Positions 1 to 10,321 of a stretch of DNA of 30,506 nt are shown here, piece after piece. This stretch comes from Chara braunii. Taxonomy: Eukaryota > Streptophyta > Charophyceae > Charales > Characeae. Positions within the stretch are counted from its first letter, which is position 1. Each line of letters starts with the position of its first letter. The position numbers and the translations under genes are program-made. The DNA is taken from contig BFEA01000314.1 of the NCBI GenBank assembly GCA_003427395.1, forward strand, positions 62,540 to 93,045. Direction: 5' to 3'. Under the pieces are notes generated by a model. It did no database searches. It was not told the origin of the DNA and worked only from the letters and a program-made list of their open reading frames with translations.

Positions 1-83
<83 letters not shown>
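1..83. repeat. (GA)n microsatellite in 5' LTR
   Basis: An uninterrupted GA dinucleotide tract runs from the window edge to position 83, so its true length is unknown. The same site in the 3' LTR (29576-29605) has only about 30 bp and carries a C interruption. Confidence 0.97.
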
Positions 84-88
<5 letters not shown>

Positions 89-666
89 CTTCTTCTTCTT
101 CTCAGTCCACCATCTCTTTCTCCCCCTCTCATCATCTGACTTCACTGCATCTGGAGACTACGAGAGAAGAGAGACAGAGCTTGGTGACATCGGATCCAGA
201 CTCGACTTTTGGACTTCAGACATTACAACAAGGGATTATTTGGGACTGGTGACAAAGACTTCGTGTTGACGACATTCCCATCTCTCTCCCTCCTTTCGTC
301 TGATTCCCTCCTCTTCGTCTGTGTATGTCTGGACCTGGCGCTTTCTTCCTGTGTACAGCGCCAGGCTCCTTCACACTTGGTGATGGATACGATGTATGTT
401 TGGTCTGCATTCAAACATTGATTGGGCTAGTCTTTGGCATTCTAGCATTCTGCTTCGCTATCTTTTGCTACGTGAATGAGGTCAGTCCCGGTCAGGTCAG
501 GACTTGTATCTAAATCTTCCACTGCGCTATTCAGACACCATTATGTATGTATCGGAATGCACATTGCTAGTTGAGATTCCACTTGCACAGCATTGTCCAT
601 TCAGTCCTTTTTATCACATTGCGGATCCTCGGTTATGGTGTACATCGCTCATCTGAGCATGTAACA
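1..666 (+). mobile_element. 5' LTR of outer element (3' part only)
   Basis: The sequence from the GA tract to GTAACA at 661-666 is repeated at 29606-30188. I count seven substitutions in about 583 aligned bases and no indels outside the GA tract. The LTR ends in TGTAACA, the complement of the TGTTACA that starts the 3' LTR. It contains the downstream part of the transcribed region. The promoter part lies off-window but is visible in the 3' copy. Confidence 0.93.
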
Positions 667-668
667 GT

Positions 669-683
669 TGGTATCGGAACACC
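669..683 (+). promoter_or_regulatory. Primer binding site of outer element
   Basis: TGGTATCGGAACACC starts two bases after the 5' LTR. TGGTATC matches the complement of the 3' end of plant initiator Met-tRNA (TGGTATCAGAGC in land plants, from general knowledge). The chromovirus in this window uses the related TGGTATCGGAGC, which suggests the host tRNA has a variant acceptor stem. Confidence 0.75.
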
Positions 684-1035
684 GCACGTGAATCAGGACA
701 ACCTGATCTGATACGTGTGTGGGGACTAGGTAGCTGATTAGTCTTTGATTGATTGATTAGAGCACACTAGTTAGCCCCCAAAATCACGATTTTGACCCCA
801 CTGCCGAAAATCGATTTTTTTTTTCTTTTCTTGGATTTTGTTTTCTCACTGTTTCTGTTGTGGAAAATCGAAATAGCGCAACATCTGAAATTTCCATTTT
901 CGTTTTTCTTTTGAAAATTTGAAATTTCGTTGTTGAAAATCCGGAATATCTTTTTATTCGAAAATTTCGATTTCCTGTTGCCTTTCCCATTATTTAGAAA
1001 TCCGGAATATTTTTTCCGAAAACCGTTTTCTTAAA
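684..1035 (+). other. Outer element leader, non-coding, AT-rich
   Basis: This is a 5' leader with runs of T and repeated short words such as AAATTTC, AATTTCG and CCGGAATAT. It has no credible coding frame. Similar AT-rich sequence resumes at 21584, on the other side of the LINE, as expected for one interrupted leader. Confidence 0.6.
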
Positions 1036-1046
1036 AACGGTACGGG
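1036..1046. repeat. LINE target-site duplication, left copy
   Basis: AACGGTACGGG here is repeated exactly at 21573-21583, immediately after the poly(A) tail and one C. An 11-bp duplication is typical of target-primed LINE insertion and fixes the LINE 5' end at 1047. Confidence 0.9.
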
Positions 1047-2216
1047 TGGCATGCTTTGAAGGTTACCAGACGTGGGTATGAGAGGAGGGAGAAAGTAGGA
1101 TGATAAAGGAAGAAGATACTGACAACGACAAGGGAAGAAAAGGAGGGAATCCTTCCAAAGAAAGGAAAAGTAGCGAGGAGAAGTAAGGAGAGTGAGAAGG
1201 GAAGAAGAGGGAGGAAGAAGAGAATGGTGAAACCATTTCGAAGGTTGAGCCAGAGCCGTGCGGTTGATTTACCGCTTCAGCCACTGCGCCACTTAGCATA
1301 TCTCAATTGCGTAAGTCTCATTCTTGTGCGTCCCTCCACGCGTGCGCCATCTTCGAGGACAAGGAGAGACAAGGAGGATGAGAGCGGTGTACAAGAGGAG
1401 AGAAATGCGAGAAAGGAAGGACGAAGAATAAGCAAGTCGTCCAAGACTGGTTTGAGGTGATATAACGCACGAAGACAAAACGAGCTTCAGGAGAGGCCTT
1501 CAAACATTTCACACAACAAGGAGGGACACGCTGGCCGTCCCGTTCAAGCGTCTCCAAGTAATAATTCGAGTTCAGTATCCCTTTCACCCCATCGCCACCT
1601 GCGACCCCGATTGTACTACATTCTCGAAAACCTCCTGGACATCATTCCCCCTCCTCACAGCTGTAGGAACCCCATCCTCCGTCCCACTCCTCTAATTCAC
1701 TACCTCCTCTTTCTTCCAATATCCATTCCTCCCTCCATCACATTGCTTCCCTCCGATCGATCTCGTCTTTCCCTATAACCAGCTCTGATCCGCACGACCC
1801 CCCCCTTCCCCCTCCCCTACCCCCGTCCCCTCTCGCCCCCCAAACTCTTATCCTCAAGAAAGCATAAGGTCTCATTCCACTTACAATTCCGCCTTGATTC
1901 AAAACGTTCACCCTTCTCCGTCGTCGCAGGAACGATACTCACAGTCCATTACTCATGCCATAAGTAGTACACATATTTATGTTTCCGTCTCGGCTTCTGA
2001 AAACAACTAGTTCCCCAGTGGGCAAGACTAATGCGGCCAGGTTTTTCCACTCCAATAAAGCGCGATTTTCTCCCAACCACAATTCCGTCGCCTCTTTGAG
2101 GCCTCTGCCCCCTACCATTGCACCCCCCCCAAATCCATCCCTTCCTTGCACAGAAGTCCCCTCTCTGTCTACACATTGGCCCCTATCATCCCACTCCCTA
2201 TAGACAGTCACCCCCC
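1047..2216 (+). other. LINE 5' untranslated region, unique part
   Basis: No coding frame here resembles a known protein. A purine-rich stretch (about 1075-1220, GGA/GAA words) is followed by mixed sequence and then C-rich sequence. The minus strand at 1241-1292 has a tRNA-like A box (GTGGCGCAGTGG) and a weak B box (GGCTCAACC). A LINE needs an internal promoter in this region, but I cannot point to one. Confidence 0.5.
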
Positions 2217-3050
2217 TCCCAGCCCCGATCCCCGCCCCGATTTTGATTCTGACCTTAACCCGAACCCGTTCCTGACCCCGTCCCGCTCCCTACCACGACC
2301 CCGACCCCATCACGATCCCGTATCCAGCCTCGTCCCCAGTCCGATCCCATCAAGATCCAGTCCCGATCTTGATCCCAATCCCGACCTCAATACGACCCCG
2401 TTCCCGATCTCGACCCCGACCCCACCACGATTCCGACCTCATCACGATCCTGTTCACGGCCCCGATCCTAACCCGACCCCATCCCATTGCAGATCCCCAT
2501 CCCATCACGACCCCAGATCCGACTCTGTAGCTGATCCCGATCGCATCCCGCTGCTGATTCCGATCCCATCACGATCCCGTTTACTACCCCCGATTCTAGT
2601 TAGATCCCATCCCGTTGCTGATCCCGATCCAGTTGCTGATTCCGATCCCCTCCCGTTACAAATCCCGACCCCATCACGATCTCGCACCCGGTCCCGACCC
2701 TAATTCCGACCTTAACTCGTCCCCGACTCCGATCCAGGTTCCATCCCCACCACGTTCCCAACCCCACTACGAACGGGTACCCAACCCCGACCCCAGCCTG
2801 ATCCAATCACGATCCAGCACCGATCCTGATCCCGACCCCAACACCCGACCCCAGCCTAATCCCACCACGTTCCTGTCCCGAATTTGATCCTGACCTCAAC
2901 TCAACCCCGATCCCAATCCCGACCCCACCCCCATCACAATCCCGACCCCGTCACGATCCCGTGCACGGCCCGATCCCATTTCGTGGTTGATCCCGACCCC
3001 ATCCCCGAGCCCGATCCCATCCCGACCCCGTTCTCTCACCCTTATTGACG
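2217..3050 (+). repeat. Degenerate C-rich hexamer array (CCCGAY type) in LINE 5' region
   Basis: About 830 bp consist of loosely repeated 6-bp units such as CCCGAT, CCCGAC and CCCATC with frequent ATCACGAT inserts. The minus strand therefore carries GGG about every six bases. Any translation is a Pro/Asp/Ser/Arg repeat, so long open frames here are a by-product of period 6 being a multiple of 3. It sits just before ORF1. Confidence 0.85.
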
Positions 3051-3115
3051 GACATCCAAATATAGAGGAGAAAACGCCGAAGAGTGTAAAGACCGACCCC
3101 CCAAGCAACGAGGAA

Positions 3116-4425
3116 ATGGCAACCTCACCCCCAATCACGACGCCCTCAGAACAGGAGGCGCTCGAAACTGCTGTCAATGTGATCGATAATGAAGCCCTCA
3201 AATTCCTGATTGAAAGAACAAAGGTGCAGGGGATTGAGACCACCGAAAAACAGGTGGTGGACGGGAAGGAAGAAGAGATGGTCATTTGGAAATACCCAGA
3301 GGAAAAGATCGCAGAATTGGATGAAATGTAGGAAAGACATGGGGTAGTTTTCAATTTCACGCGTCATGGAGCAGAGCTGCCACCAACAGAGAAGAGGAAA
3401 TTGATACTCGAAACAATCACAAAAGAACCAAAACTCAAGCAAATCGAAGGAACCTACACCTTGCAAAACTTAGGCCGTAATAGCATCATGGTAGTCTTCG
3501 TTCACGAAAGTCATGCACAATCAGCTGCTGAGATGCAATCCAGGAATTGTCACGGGTCAGTATGCACCATCACCAAGTGGAAAAAGCTCTCAGCACAAAG
3601 GCAGAACCCAGTCTTTGCGGTCTCTTACAAGCAGACCTTGATGAAAGAAAAATTATGGGTCCAGTTTGACAATATTCAACCTGGATTTCATGGTCTGCTA
3701 GTTGACAGACTGGAGAGGCAATATACAGTGAACAAAATCCTCAAATGGATTCTGCCAACACCAGAATTTCTGGCACCCCACTGTGGCTCAATGACGGCGA
3801 TCTTGGACGTCCAAACAGACGATCCTCCAGTGTTCCACCAACATGGAACTTCCAGATTGAAAATAGATTGCTGGAAGTGAGGATCTCGACCAAGGCCTCA
3901 CCGATATGCTTCCGCTGCAGGGAAAGAGGGCACCTGGGGACTGATCCAACACGCCCCAGATTCCCAAAGCAAGCGAAGGAACGAAAGCTCTCACCGAACA
4001 TGCTGGTTGAAGTTGAAGACGCACCGGGTATCTGGTACGTGGCTGACTCCTGCTATGACGGATGGGTGTTTGATGATAATTTGGACGAACCTGACTGGGT
4101 TTGGCATTTTGCAGATCAGACACCGTCGACCAGAAAGCTAGACATCTTCCCACCCACCGACAGCAGATGGCAGAAAAAGGCAACAGGGAAAGTGAAGGGG
4201 AACCCAACGAAAATCAACACCAACCCCCTCACAGACTCACGGGTAATCAAAGAAGAAAAGGCAAGGGAAGACTTGTTGTGTGATCTTGATACTATAAGGG
4301 AACAAATTGAGCAAGAATACAACAAGAACCCAAAATCATTCAGGGAAGCCCTGATGTAGGCTGAACTCCGCACCTACAAACGAAGACACAGGAGAACAAA
4401 AGAACCTTGTGCGGGGCTGGTAGTC
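3116..4425 (+). pseudogene. LINE ORF1, 5' part (nucleic-acid-binding protein), broken
   Basis: The probable start is ATG at 3116 (gaaATGg), just after the hexamer array. The first frame runs through a TAG at 3329 and on to about 3750. It encodes a segment (LWVQFDNIQPGFHGLLVDRL) resembling the RRM-like or DUF4283-type N-terminal region of plant LINE ORF1 proteins. A shift near 3745-3760 moves to a second frame containing CFRCRERGHLGTDP at about 3910, a zinc knuckle (C-X2-C-X4-H) whose last Cys is missing. That frame stops at TAG 4357. The chromovirus enters at 4425. ORF1 proteins bind LINE RNA to form the retrotransposition particle. The family match is by motif only. Confidence 0.75.
4421..4425. 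repeat. Chromovirus target-site duplication, left copy (TAGTC)
   Basis: TAGTC directly precedes TGTAGCGGAC at 4426 and recurs at 14817-14821, directly after GTCCGCTACA. A 5-bp duplication is normal for Ty3-type integrases. Confidence 0.95.
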
Positions 4426-4748
4426 TGTAGCGGACCCACCAGGTGTGGTGCTCCGCTAGTGGTAGAGATGGAGATGGAGGAAGAAGGGGGGAGCGAGATG
4501 GCACAACGCGGCTCCCCACGCAAGACTCCAACGCACGTACTCCAAAATGTGCAAGTGATGAATGAGGACGAAAACAGACAACTGCTGGGGTATACACCCC
4601 AGCCGACTTACGGGAGTGAACTGGACTGGCTGGTACCGATAGAGGTACCGGCCTGGACTGGACTGGACTGCCCCCGAATAGAACACAGGCTTGTGAGAAC
4701 AGGCCAAGGGGCTGGTCTCACAGGCCAACCAACCAGAGGTCCGCTACA
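4426..4748 (-). mobile_element. Chromovirus 3' LTR
   Basis: This 323-bp LTR is bounded by TGTAGCGGAC and GTCCGCTACA. It is near-identical to 14496-14816 except for a cluster of changes and a 2-bp indel around 4586-4665, in a patch rich in GGACT words. It also carries GCTTGTGAGA where the other copy has the GCCTGTGAGA arm of a perfect hairpin. Confidence 0.95.
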
Positions 4749-5922
4749 CGATCCTCGGCCTGTGATGGATCGCCTAGATGCAAACACGCTTCCGTCAAGA
4801 AGCGGAACTCTACCAAAGAAAAGAAAAAAACCTGAGTAGTCTAGGATGCGGAGCAAGCTCCATGTTGAGTCCATGCGATGCAACCTAGGCTAGAAAATGT
4901 CACAAATCAGCAATGTCACAGCTAACAGCCTAGTAAGTAAAAGCAAAAGCAACTAACTAGCATACATGTCCTAGGAAAGCAGAAGCAATTAACTAAAATA
5001 CATATCCTAGGAAAGCGGAAGCAACTAACTAGCATACATGTCCTAGGAAAGCAAAAAGTAATGACAACTAGATCCTAGAATGTTGGAGGCAGTAGCCTCA
5101 GTCTGGAAACAGCTGACTAGTGTATAAGTCCTAAGAACAGCAAAAGCAGAGCAGCTAAATCCTAAAAAAAATGTCAGAGGTCGTAGCCTCAGTCTGAGAG
5201 CAACAAAGCAATCAACAAGACAACCATATGTCACAGGAGGAGTGTGTCGCAAACCAAAGGGTGGGATGGTCTCTGGGGGAGGCGAATGCAGCCTAGGGGT
5301 CGAAAACTCCTAAGGGCATCCACACATAGAAAACAGGGAGACACATGTCATCAGGCTCAATGAGGGTAGGGAACTGGGAGCGAACAGAACCAATGACCCT
5401 AACAGATAGACCATCAGGGCGGGTAAAGCTCGGCTAAGGGGTGACCGCTATGGAGGGTCGACCATGCAAGGGAACAAGGGAGCCTGGTATACTGGGCGCA
5501 CCTACATGAAGCATGCGGGGCTGCCTAACTAGGGCGTGAGGGCCGGCAGAGGGTAGGAAGGTGATGGGTAAGGGAATCATGGAAGTCGGAGCTAGATCCG
5601 TAAGATGGGAAGCCAGGGCAACGCTACGGTCCCGATGCCTATGCGTATACCAATGGAGAACCCAACTCAGAGGAACCCGGCTAAAGGGAGACCATCATGC
5701 GACACAAGCAGGGTACTGTACAAGGTAAAGTGGTAAGAGAGTGATGACGTCTGAAGTAGGCAGAGCTGATCGTGACGAAGTCCATGAAGCTGCCGATGAC
5801 GTCCACGATGAGAAGTCCGGAATGTCGTCGAGGAAGAGTCGCAGCGTCGACGAGCTGAAGTAGCAAAACTGGAGTGGGTGGAGTACTGAGAAGTCAAAAA
5901 GACGTGGGAAGGTAAGTCAGAG
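4749..5922 (-). other. Chromovirus 3' non-coding region
   Basis: This is sequence between the end of the chromodomain and the 3' LTR. I see no coding frame with family resemblance. It holds three 36-bp tandem repeats (4949-5056) and a looser repeat with the word GTAGCCTCAGTCTG near 5090 and 5185. The last bases before the LTR on the minus strand (GGCCGAGGATCG) make a poor polypurine tract. Confidence 0.6.
4949..5056. repeat. 36-bp tandem repeat, 3 copies
   Basis: Units at 4949-4984, 4985-5020 and 5021-5056 share the core ACATGTCCTAGGAAAGC. The middle copy has a few substitutions. The units are directly adjacent, so this is a simple tandem array and not a CRISPR. Confidence 0.9.
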
Positions 5923-6891
5923 TCAATCGTCGTATCGAGCAGGACGACGACGAGTGCGCTGTGAAAGCTCAGAAGCATCTGGCTGCTGCTGAAGGTCTGC
6001 CTCAGATGGAGCAGGCTCGACTTCAGCGGTCTCCTCAGTCGGGGGAGAAGGAGGAGGGTCAGTGGGCTGAGAAGGAGCAGTCAACCCAGCACGACGAGCA
6101 CGGTCATAGGCACGCACCAACATGCGAGTGTGCTGCAAGTGCTCGATGGGCTCCCAGGTAGCCTCCTCATCAGGGTAACCCTTCCAACGTACGAGATACT
6201 CGAAGTGGGGAGGGTTGTCGTCGGTGACTCGGCGACAAATGATGTCTGAAACGAGGAACTCCTCGTGGCCATCCACCATGATGGGTGGAGGGCGCTCGTA
6301 TGGTCGTCCAGCGAAACGCTCAGACGGTCTGCGGTAAGGACGCAGTAACGAGACGTGGTAGACATCGTGCACACGAGCCTGGCGTAGGTAGTCGGGCAGC
6401 TTCACACGAAAGTTGACCGGGCTAGATGCCGTATCAGAACCGACGGCCTGGAGGATGCGGCATGGGCCAAAGAAGCGACGCCGAAACTTGCGAAGCGTGT
6501 CCGCTTCGAGCTGTAGGTGGCGGGCGTCGATAAGCACGTCATCACCGACTTTGAATGGATGGTCCATCCTCGATCGGTTCGCACGTGCTGCCATGCGAGT
6601 CTGGGAAGCGGCTATGTGCTCATGTGCGGTCTTCATGATCAATGTCATGTGTGCAACCCAATCATCCAGTGTGGGACAACTCGTGTCGGGGTGCATCTGT
6701 GACGGTCGAAGGAAATCCGCGGGAACACGAGGGTGACAGCCGAGGTCGCAATAGTAAGGCGACATCCCCGTAGCTGGCGAGACGGCGAGGTTGTAGGCTA
6801 TTTCCGCGTGGGCAAGATGGAGATCCCACTGCTGGTCGTCACGAACAATCTTTCGGAGGATATCTCCGAGAGTCCTGTTCGTGATCTCGGT
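5923..6891 (-). pseudogene. Integrase C-terminus (GPY/F-like module) and chromodomain
   Basis: This starts just after the TAG at 6892, with the TE that ends the DGQTE motif, so the catalytic Glu is here. It continues through the usual integrase helix region (AYNLAVSPATGMSPYY). A GPY/F-like module reads FFGPCRIL, with Cys where Phe or Tyr is usual. HVSLLRPY follows. The chromodomain (about 6148-6212) contains YLVRWKGYPDEEATWEP with the expected aromatic residues. A Pro/Glu/Ser-rich tail ends at TGA 5923-5925. The chromodomain is the targeting part of chromoviral integrase. Confidence 0.92.
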
Positions 6892-6894
6892 CTA

Positions 6895-7461
6895 ACCATC
6901 ACTCTGTGGATGGTAAGACGAGGAGAAGCGGAGCTGAGTGCCATATACCTCGTGGAGCCGTCGCCAGAATCGGCTGGTAAAGCGCGGGTCACGGTCAGAT
7001 ATGATGCTCAAAGGAAAGCCGTGGTCACGCACGACTCGGTCAAACACGATGTCGGCGACCTCACGTGCACTGATGGCATAGCGCCACGGAACAAAGCGTG
7101 CACGCTTCGTGAAGCAGTCGACGACGACCAGGATAGCATCATGACCGCGAGGGGTCGGAGGACGAAGGGGACCGATAAAGTCCATCGAGATGGACGGCCA
7201 ACGACCCTCAGGGATAGGAAGAGGCTGGAGCAAACCATAAGGCAGGTGGTTCGCACTGTTCACCTCCTGATAGGTGGGACACTCTGCGACGTAGTCCTTC
7301 ACAAAGTCCTTGCGCTTCGGCCAGACGTACAGGCGGCTCACACGAGCCAACGTCTTGTGGAAGCCCATATGACCAGCGGTTGCCTGGTCATGGAACTCTG
7401 CTACTGCTCGGACACGTAGCTGTCCAGTGGAGGGAACGCAAATACGGGGCTCTCTGGTGCA
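6895..7461 (-). pseudogene. Integrase zinc finger and catalytic core, 5' part
   Basis: The N-terminal HHCC finger is seen as EFHDQATAGHMG followed by AECPTYQEV. The second Cys of the CPxC pair is Tyr (TAT), a likely TGT to TAT change. The core has its first Asp in SISMDFIGPL and its second in IISDRDPRF. The third catalytic residue, Glu, is 35 residues after the second Asp (ISD) if the stop at 6892-6894 is counted as one residue. That stop sits two codons before the Glu, where Ty3 integrases have DGQTE. Integrase inserts the cDNA into the host chromosome. Confidence 0.93.
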
Positions 7462-7464
7462 TTA

Positions 7465-9234
7465 TGAACCGTGCCAGTACACGAGACCATTGTCCCCGAG
7501 AGAGTAGTTCGGGACGGTCTTGCCACTCTGAAGGGTCGCATGGATGTCGCGATAGTCAGGGCAGTGGCGGTACTGAGTGCGAAACTCGTCAATCACCGAG
7601 TGGTGGACGGTGGTGACCGAGATGGAAGAGAGCTGGATCTGCTCCTGGTCGTGGTCAGGGCGCCGGGATAAGGCATCTGCGACCCGATTAGTCTCACCCT
7701 TGATGTGCTCAGTGGTGAAACTAAACTCGGATAGGTCGCGCCACCAGCGAGCCTGTCGAGGAGTGAGCTTCGGTTTTGTCAGGAAAGTCTGGACAACAGA
7801 GTTGTCCGTGCGCACCGTGAACGGTGCCCCGTGCAGGTAGTGACGCCAGTGCCGAGCGGCATAAACTACTGCGAGAACCTCACGTTCATCAACAGTGTAG
7901 TTTATCTCGGCGGGCAGAAGCTGACGGGAGTAGAAGGCTATCGGACAATCACCTGAGCGAGACTCGACAGTGCCTTCCTCGGCGATGGTAGGAGAATAGT
8001 CAATAGAAGGCTCGTCGGTAGCTGGACGAGTAGGAGTCAGTCGGGAAGCAGTGGTAGGGGTAGGTGGTAGGAAGCGAGGGATACGAGGATGAGAGGAATC
8101 AGGCGAGGAGGGGAAGACCTGAGAAAGCACTGCTCCTACAGCAAAGTCTGACGCATCGGTGGTAAGGATAAAAGGGCGATCAAAATCGGGCAGGTGAAGA
8201 ACCGGTGCGCATGTCACCGCCTTCTTGAGGGCGCGGAAGGCGTCCTCGTGGAGGGGTGTCCAAGCCCAGGGTGGGTTCTTCCGGAGGAGGGTGGAGGTAA
8301 GGATGTAGGAATACCTAGCGTATCCCCGGATGAAGTTACTATAATAGCTGGTGAGGCCTAGGAAGCTGCGAAGCTGCTTGGCGGATGTGGGGGCGGGCCA
8401 CTCCGCAATAGCAGTGATCTTCGCGTCATCCATGTGGAGACCCTGGTCAGACACGTAGTGTCCTAAGAAATCCACTTTGTGCTGGGCAAAGCGGCACTTG
8501 CTCAGTTTGGCATAAAAGCCATGTCTGCGCAAGCAGTCAAGGACATCGCGGAGGTGTCTGAGGTGCTCCTCAAGGGTATGACTGTAGACCAGGATATCGT
8601 CGAGGTAAACGAGAACGTACTGCTCCAGGATGTCCCTGAAGATGTCGTTCATCGCCCTCTGAAAGGTAGCGGGTGCGTTGGTGAGGCCGAATGGCATCAC
8701 CGTGAACTCGTAGTGGCCGAAACGCGATCGGAACGCTGTCTTCGGCTGGTCGGTTGCAGCGATGCGGATCTGATGGTAACCGCTACGAAGATCAATCTTC
8801 GTAAAGAAGCGGTTGCCAGCTAGGCGGTCGAACAGCTTGTCGGAACGAGGCATGGGGTAGTTGTTCTTAGCCGTGTAGCGGTTGAGACCAAGGTAGTCGA
8901 TGCAGAGACGAAGAGTTCCATCCGCTTTGCGAGCAAAGAGGACGGGTGCACCCCACGGGGAGTTGCTGGGTTTAATGAAACCCAGTCTCAGGAGCTCCTC
9001 AAGCTGACGCTTGAGTTCGGTGGCCTCAAGGATCGAGAGTCTGTAGGGTACCTGGTGGTGAACACGATAGTCAGGCAAAAGCTGAATGGAGTGCTCGACG
9101 TCACGCATCGGTGGGATGCCGGCATATGAGAACGACGATGGGAAAACGTCGTGGTACTCTCGGATGAGGTCACAAACTGCGGGCTCCAGGTCAGCCGTAT
9201 ATCGTGCGAGTTCCTCAGCGTCAGCGTCAACGCG
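7465..9234 (-). pseudogene. Reverse transcriptase and RNase H
   Basis: RT motifs are complete: LRLCIDYLGLN, TKIDLRSGYHQIRI, MPFGLTNAPATFQ, and catalytic YLDD at 8596-8607. The Ty3 connection (FLGLTSYYSNFI) follows. RNase H shows TTDASDFAVGAVLSQ, DEREVLAVVYA, VRTDNS and NRVADALSRR, so its acidic residues are in place. Between LSQ and PIAFYSRQL there is a Ser/Pro/Thr-rich stretch of about 57 residues (about 7950-8120) where most relatives have a short loop. RT and RNase H copy the RNA genome into DNA. The piece is bounded by TAG upstream and TAA downstream, so it is open but isolated. Confidence 0.96.
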
Positions 9235-9237
9235 CTA

Positions 9238-10321
9238 CGGCGGGGTGGACTCGACGGACGGCGGAGGGACGAAAGTAGAGATGGGAGCCATGGAGATAGA
9301 AGGAGGATCTGGCTCCAGAGGGATAAGCTCGGCGTCGGGACAGGGTGGATCATAGTGTAAGAGGTCTGTCACGTTCACCATAAAGAAGGTGACGTCGTCC
9401 TGTCGGATGAAGTGAGCGAACTGCCGAGGCGAGGTGATAGTGATAGAAGGAGATGGTGTGGGCGCGGAAGGCTCCGGGGGAGGAGGATCGGGGCGTGGTG
9501 TCGCGGTGGTACCTATGAAAGGTACGCGATACGTTTGTCCACACTTCGTTTTGAGAACGAGAGTGTTGGTCGCCCAATCGGCCTCGGTGCTGCGGAGCCG
9601 GCGAGACCACGGGGTGCCGAGAATGAAGTCGTACCCTGTTTCCATCACATCGAAATGTGCAGAGGAGCGGTGGCGACGAGACGCCGGGGAACGATCAGTC
9701 GGCTCGAGAGTGAGGAAGAAAGGGAGGTCGGTGACCATCTGATCGAAGAAGCGCTGAGTCTTGTCATCCCCTAAGGTAATGGAGATGGGAGTCGGAGACC
9801 CTTTCGTGGGTAAGCGGGCTTCTTTCACCACGCGTGGGTGAATGCAGTCGCCCTGAGAACCGGAATCCCACAACGCTTAGTACACCCTCGTGGAGGTCCC
9901 GAGTCGTACTGGGATGATCGGGAGGGTGCGATCAGGGTCAGAGAGGATGGTGAGAAGGCGACGCAGTGCAGCGACATGGAGGGTGAGTCGCTCCTGACGA
10001 GCCTGGAGCATGCTCAAGTCCAGAAGAGAGGATACAACGTCCTCGCGAGTTGCAAGCTGCTCGCTGCAACGGGCTGAGCGAATGGCTCGACGCGTCGGTA
10101 GTCGCGGCGGGGAAGGAGGGGAGACGGTGGTCTGCGGAGGCGCAGACGGTACTGCGACAGAGGGATGAGTACACTCTGTCGAGTCATGCGATACCTCAAC
10201 TCCAGTAGCGAGAGGGGCGAACCGCGACGGAGATGTCGGGAAGCCCACTACTGAGGAGGGCGCAGGTGTACACTGCACCGTGGCTAGGAGGCGCCGCGGG
10301 GATGTGAGGCGCCGGGGGGGG
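9238..10321 (-). pseudogene. Aspartic protease region of Pol
   Basis: The active site is ALWDSGSQGDCI at about 9830-9873, a retropepsin-type D-S/T-G motif. ETGYDFILGTPW (about 9620-9655) is the second hallmark of Ty3 proteases. TAA 9877-9879 lies immediately before ALWDSG. Upstream (9880-10321) is a Pro/Ser-rich linker with a Leu/Arg-rich helix (EQLATREDVVSSLLDLS), which overlaps the end of gag in the -1 frame. The protease cleaves Gag and Pol. A Pro-rich tail follows, up to TAG 9235. Confidence 0.88.

Larger units (their letters stand above)
5923..10321 (-). pseudogene. pol: Chromovirus pol: one frame, four in-frame stops
   Basis: On the minus strand all codons starting at coordinates divisible by 3 form one frame of about 1466 codons, from a C-run at 10321 to TGA at 5923-5925. 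It encodes protease, RT, RNase H, integrase and chromodomain in that order. Four stops interrupt it: TAA 9877-9879, TAG 9235-9237, TAA 7462-7464 and TAG 6892-6894. I translated three of the gaps around these stops codon by codon and found no other stop and no indel. The frame is -1 relative to gag, and the two overlap across a C8 run. As read it cannot make full-length Pol. The individual domains are described separately. Confidence 0.93.

Noticed and set aside
2146-2703. 185-codon Pro/Asp/Ser-rich open frame
   Set aside because: It lies in the hexamer array. A 6-bp period keeps one frame open by chance, and both strands show the same effect.
4459-4839. 126-codon + strand frame across the chromovirus LTR, and its relative at 14181-14678
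   Set aside because: Both lie wholly or largely in LTR DNA on the non-coding strand. They are repeated because the LTR is repeated.
4949-5056. CRISPR-like array
   Set aside because: The 36-bp units are directly adjacent with no spacers, in a eukaryotic retroelement.
6733-7419. 228-codon + strand frame opposite the integrase
   Set aside because: Antisense shadow of pol, with no family resemblance.
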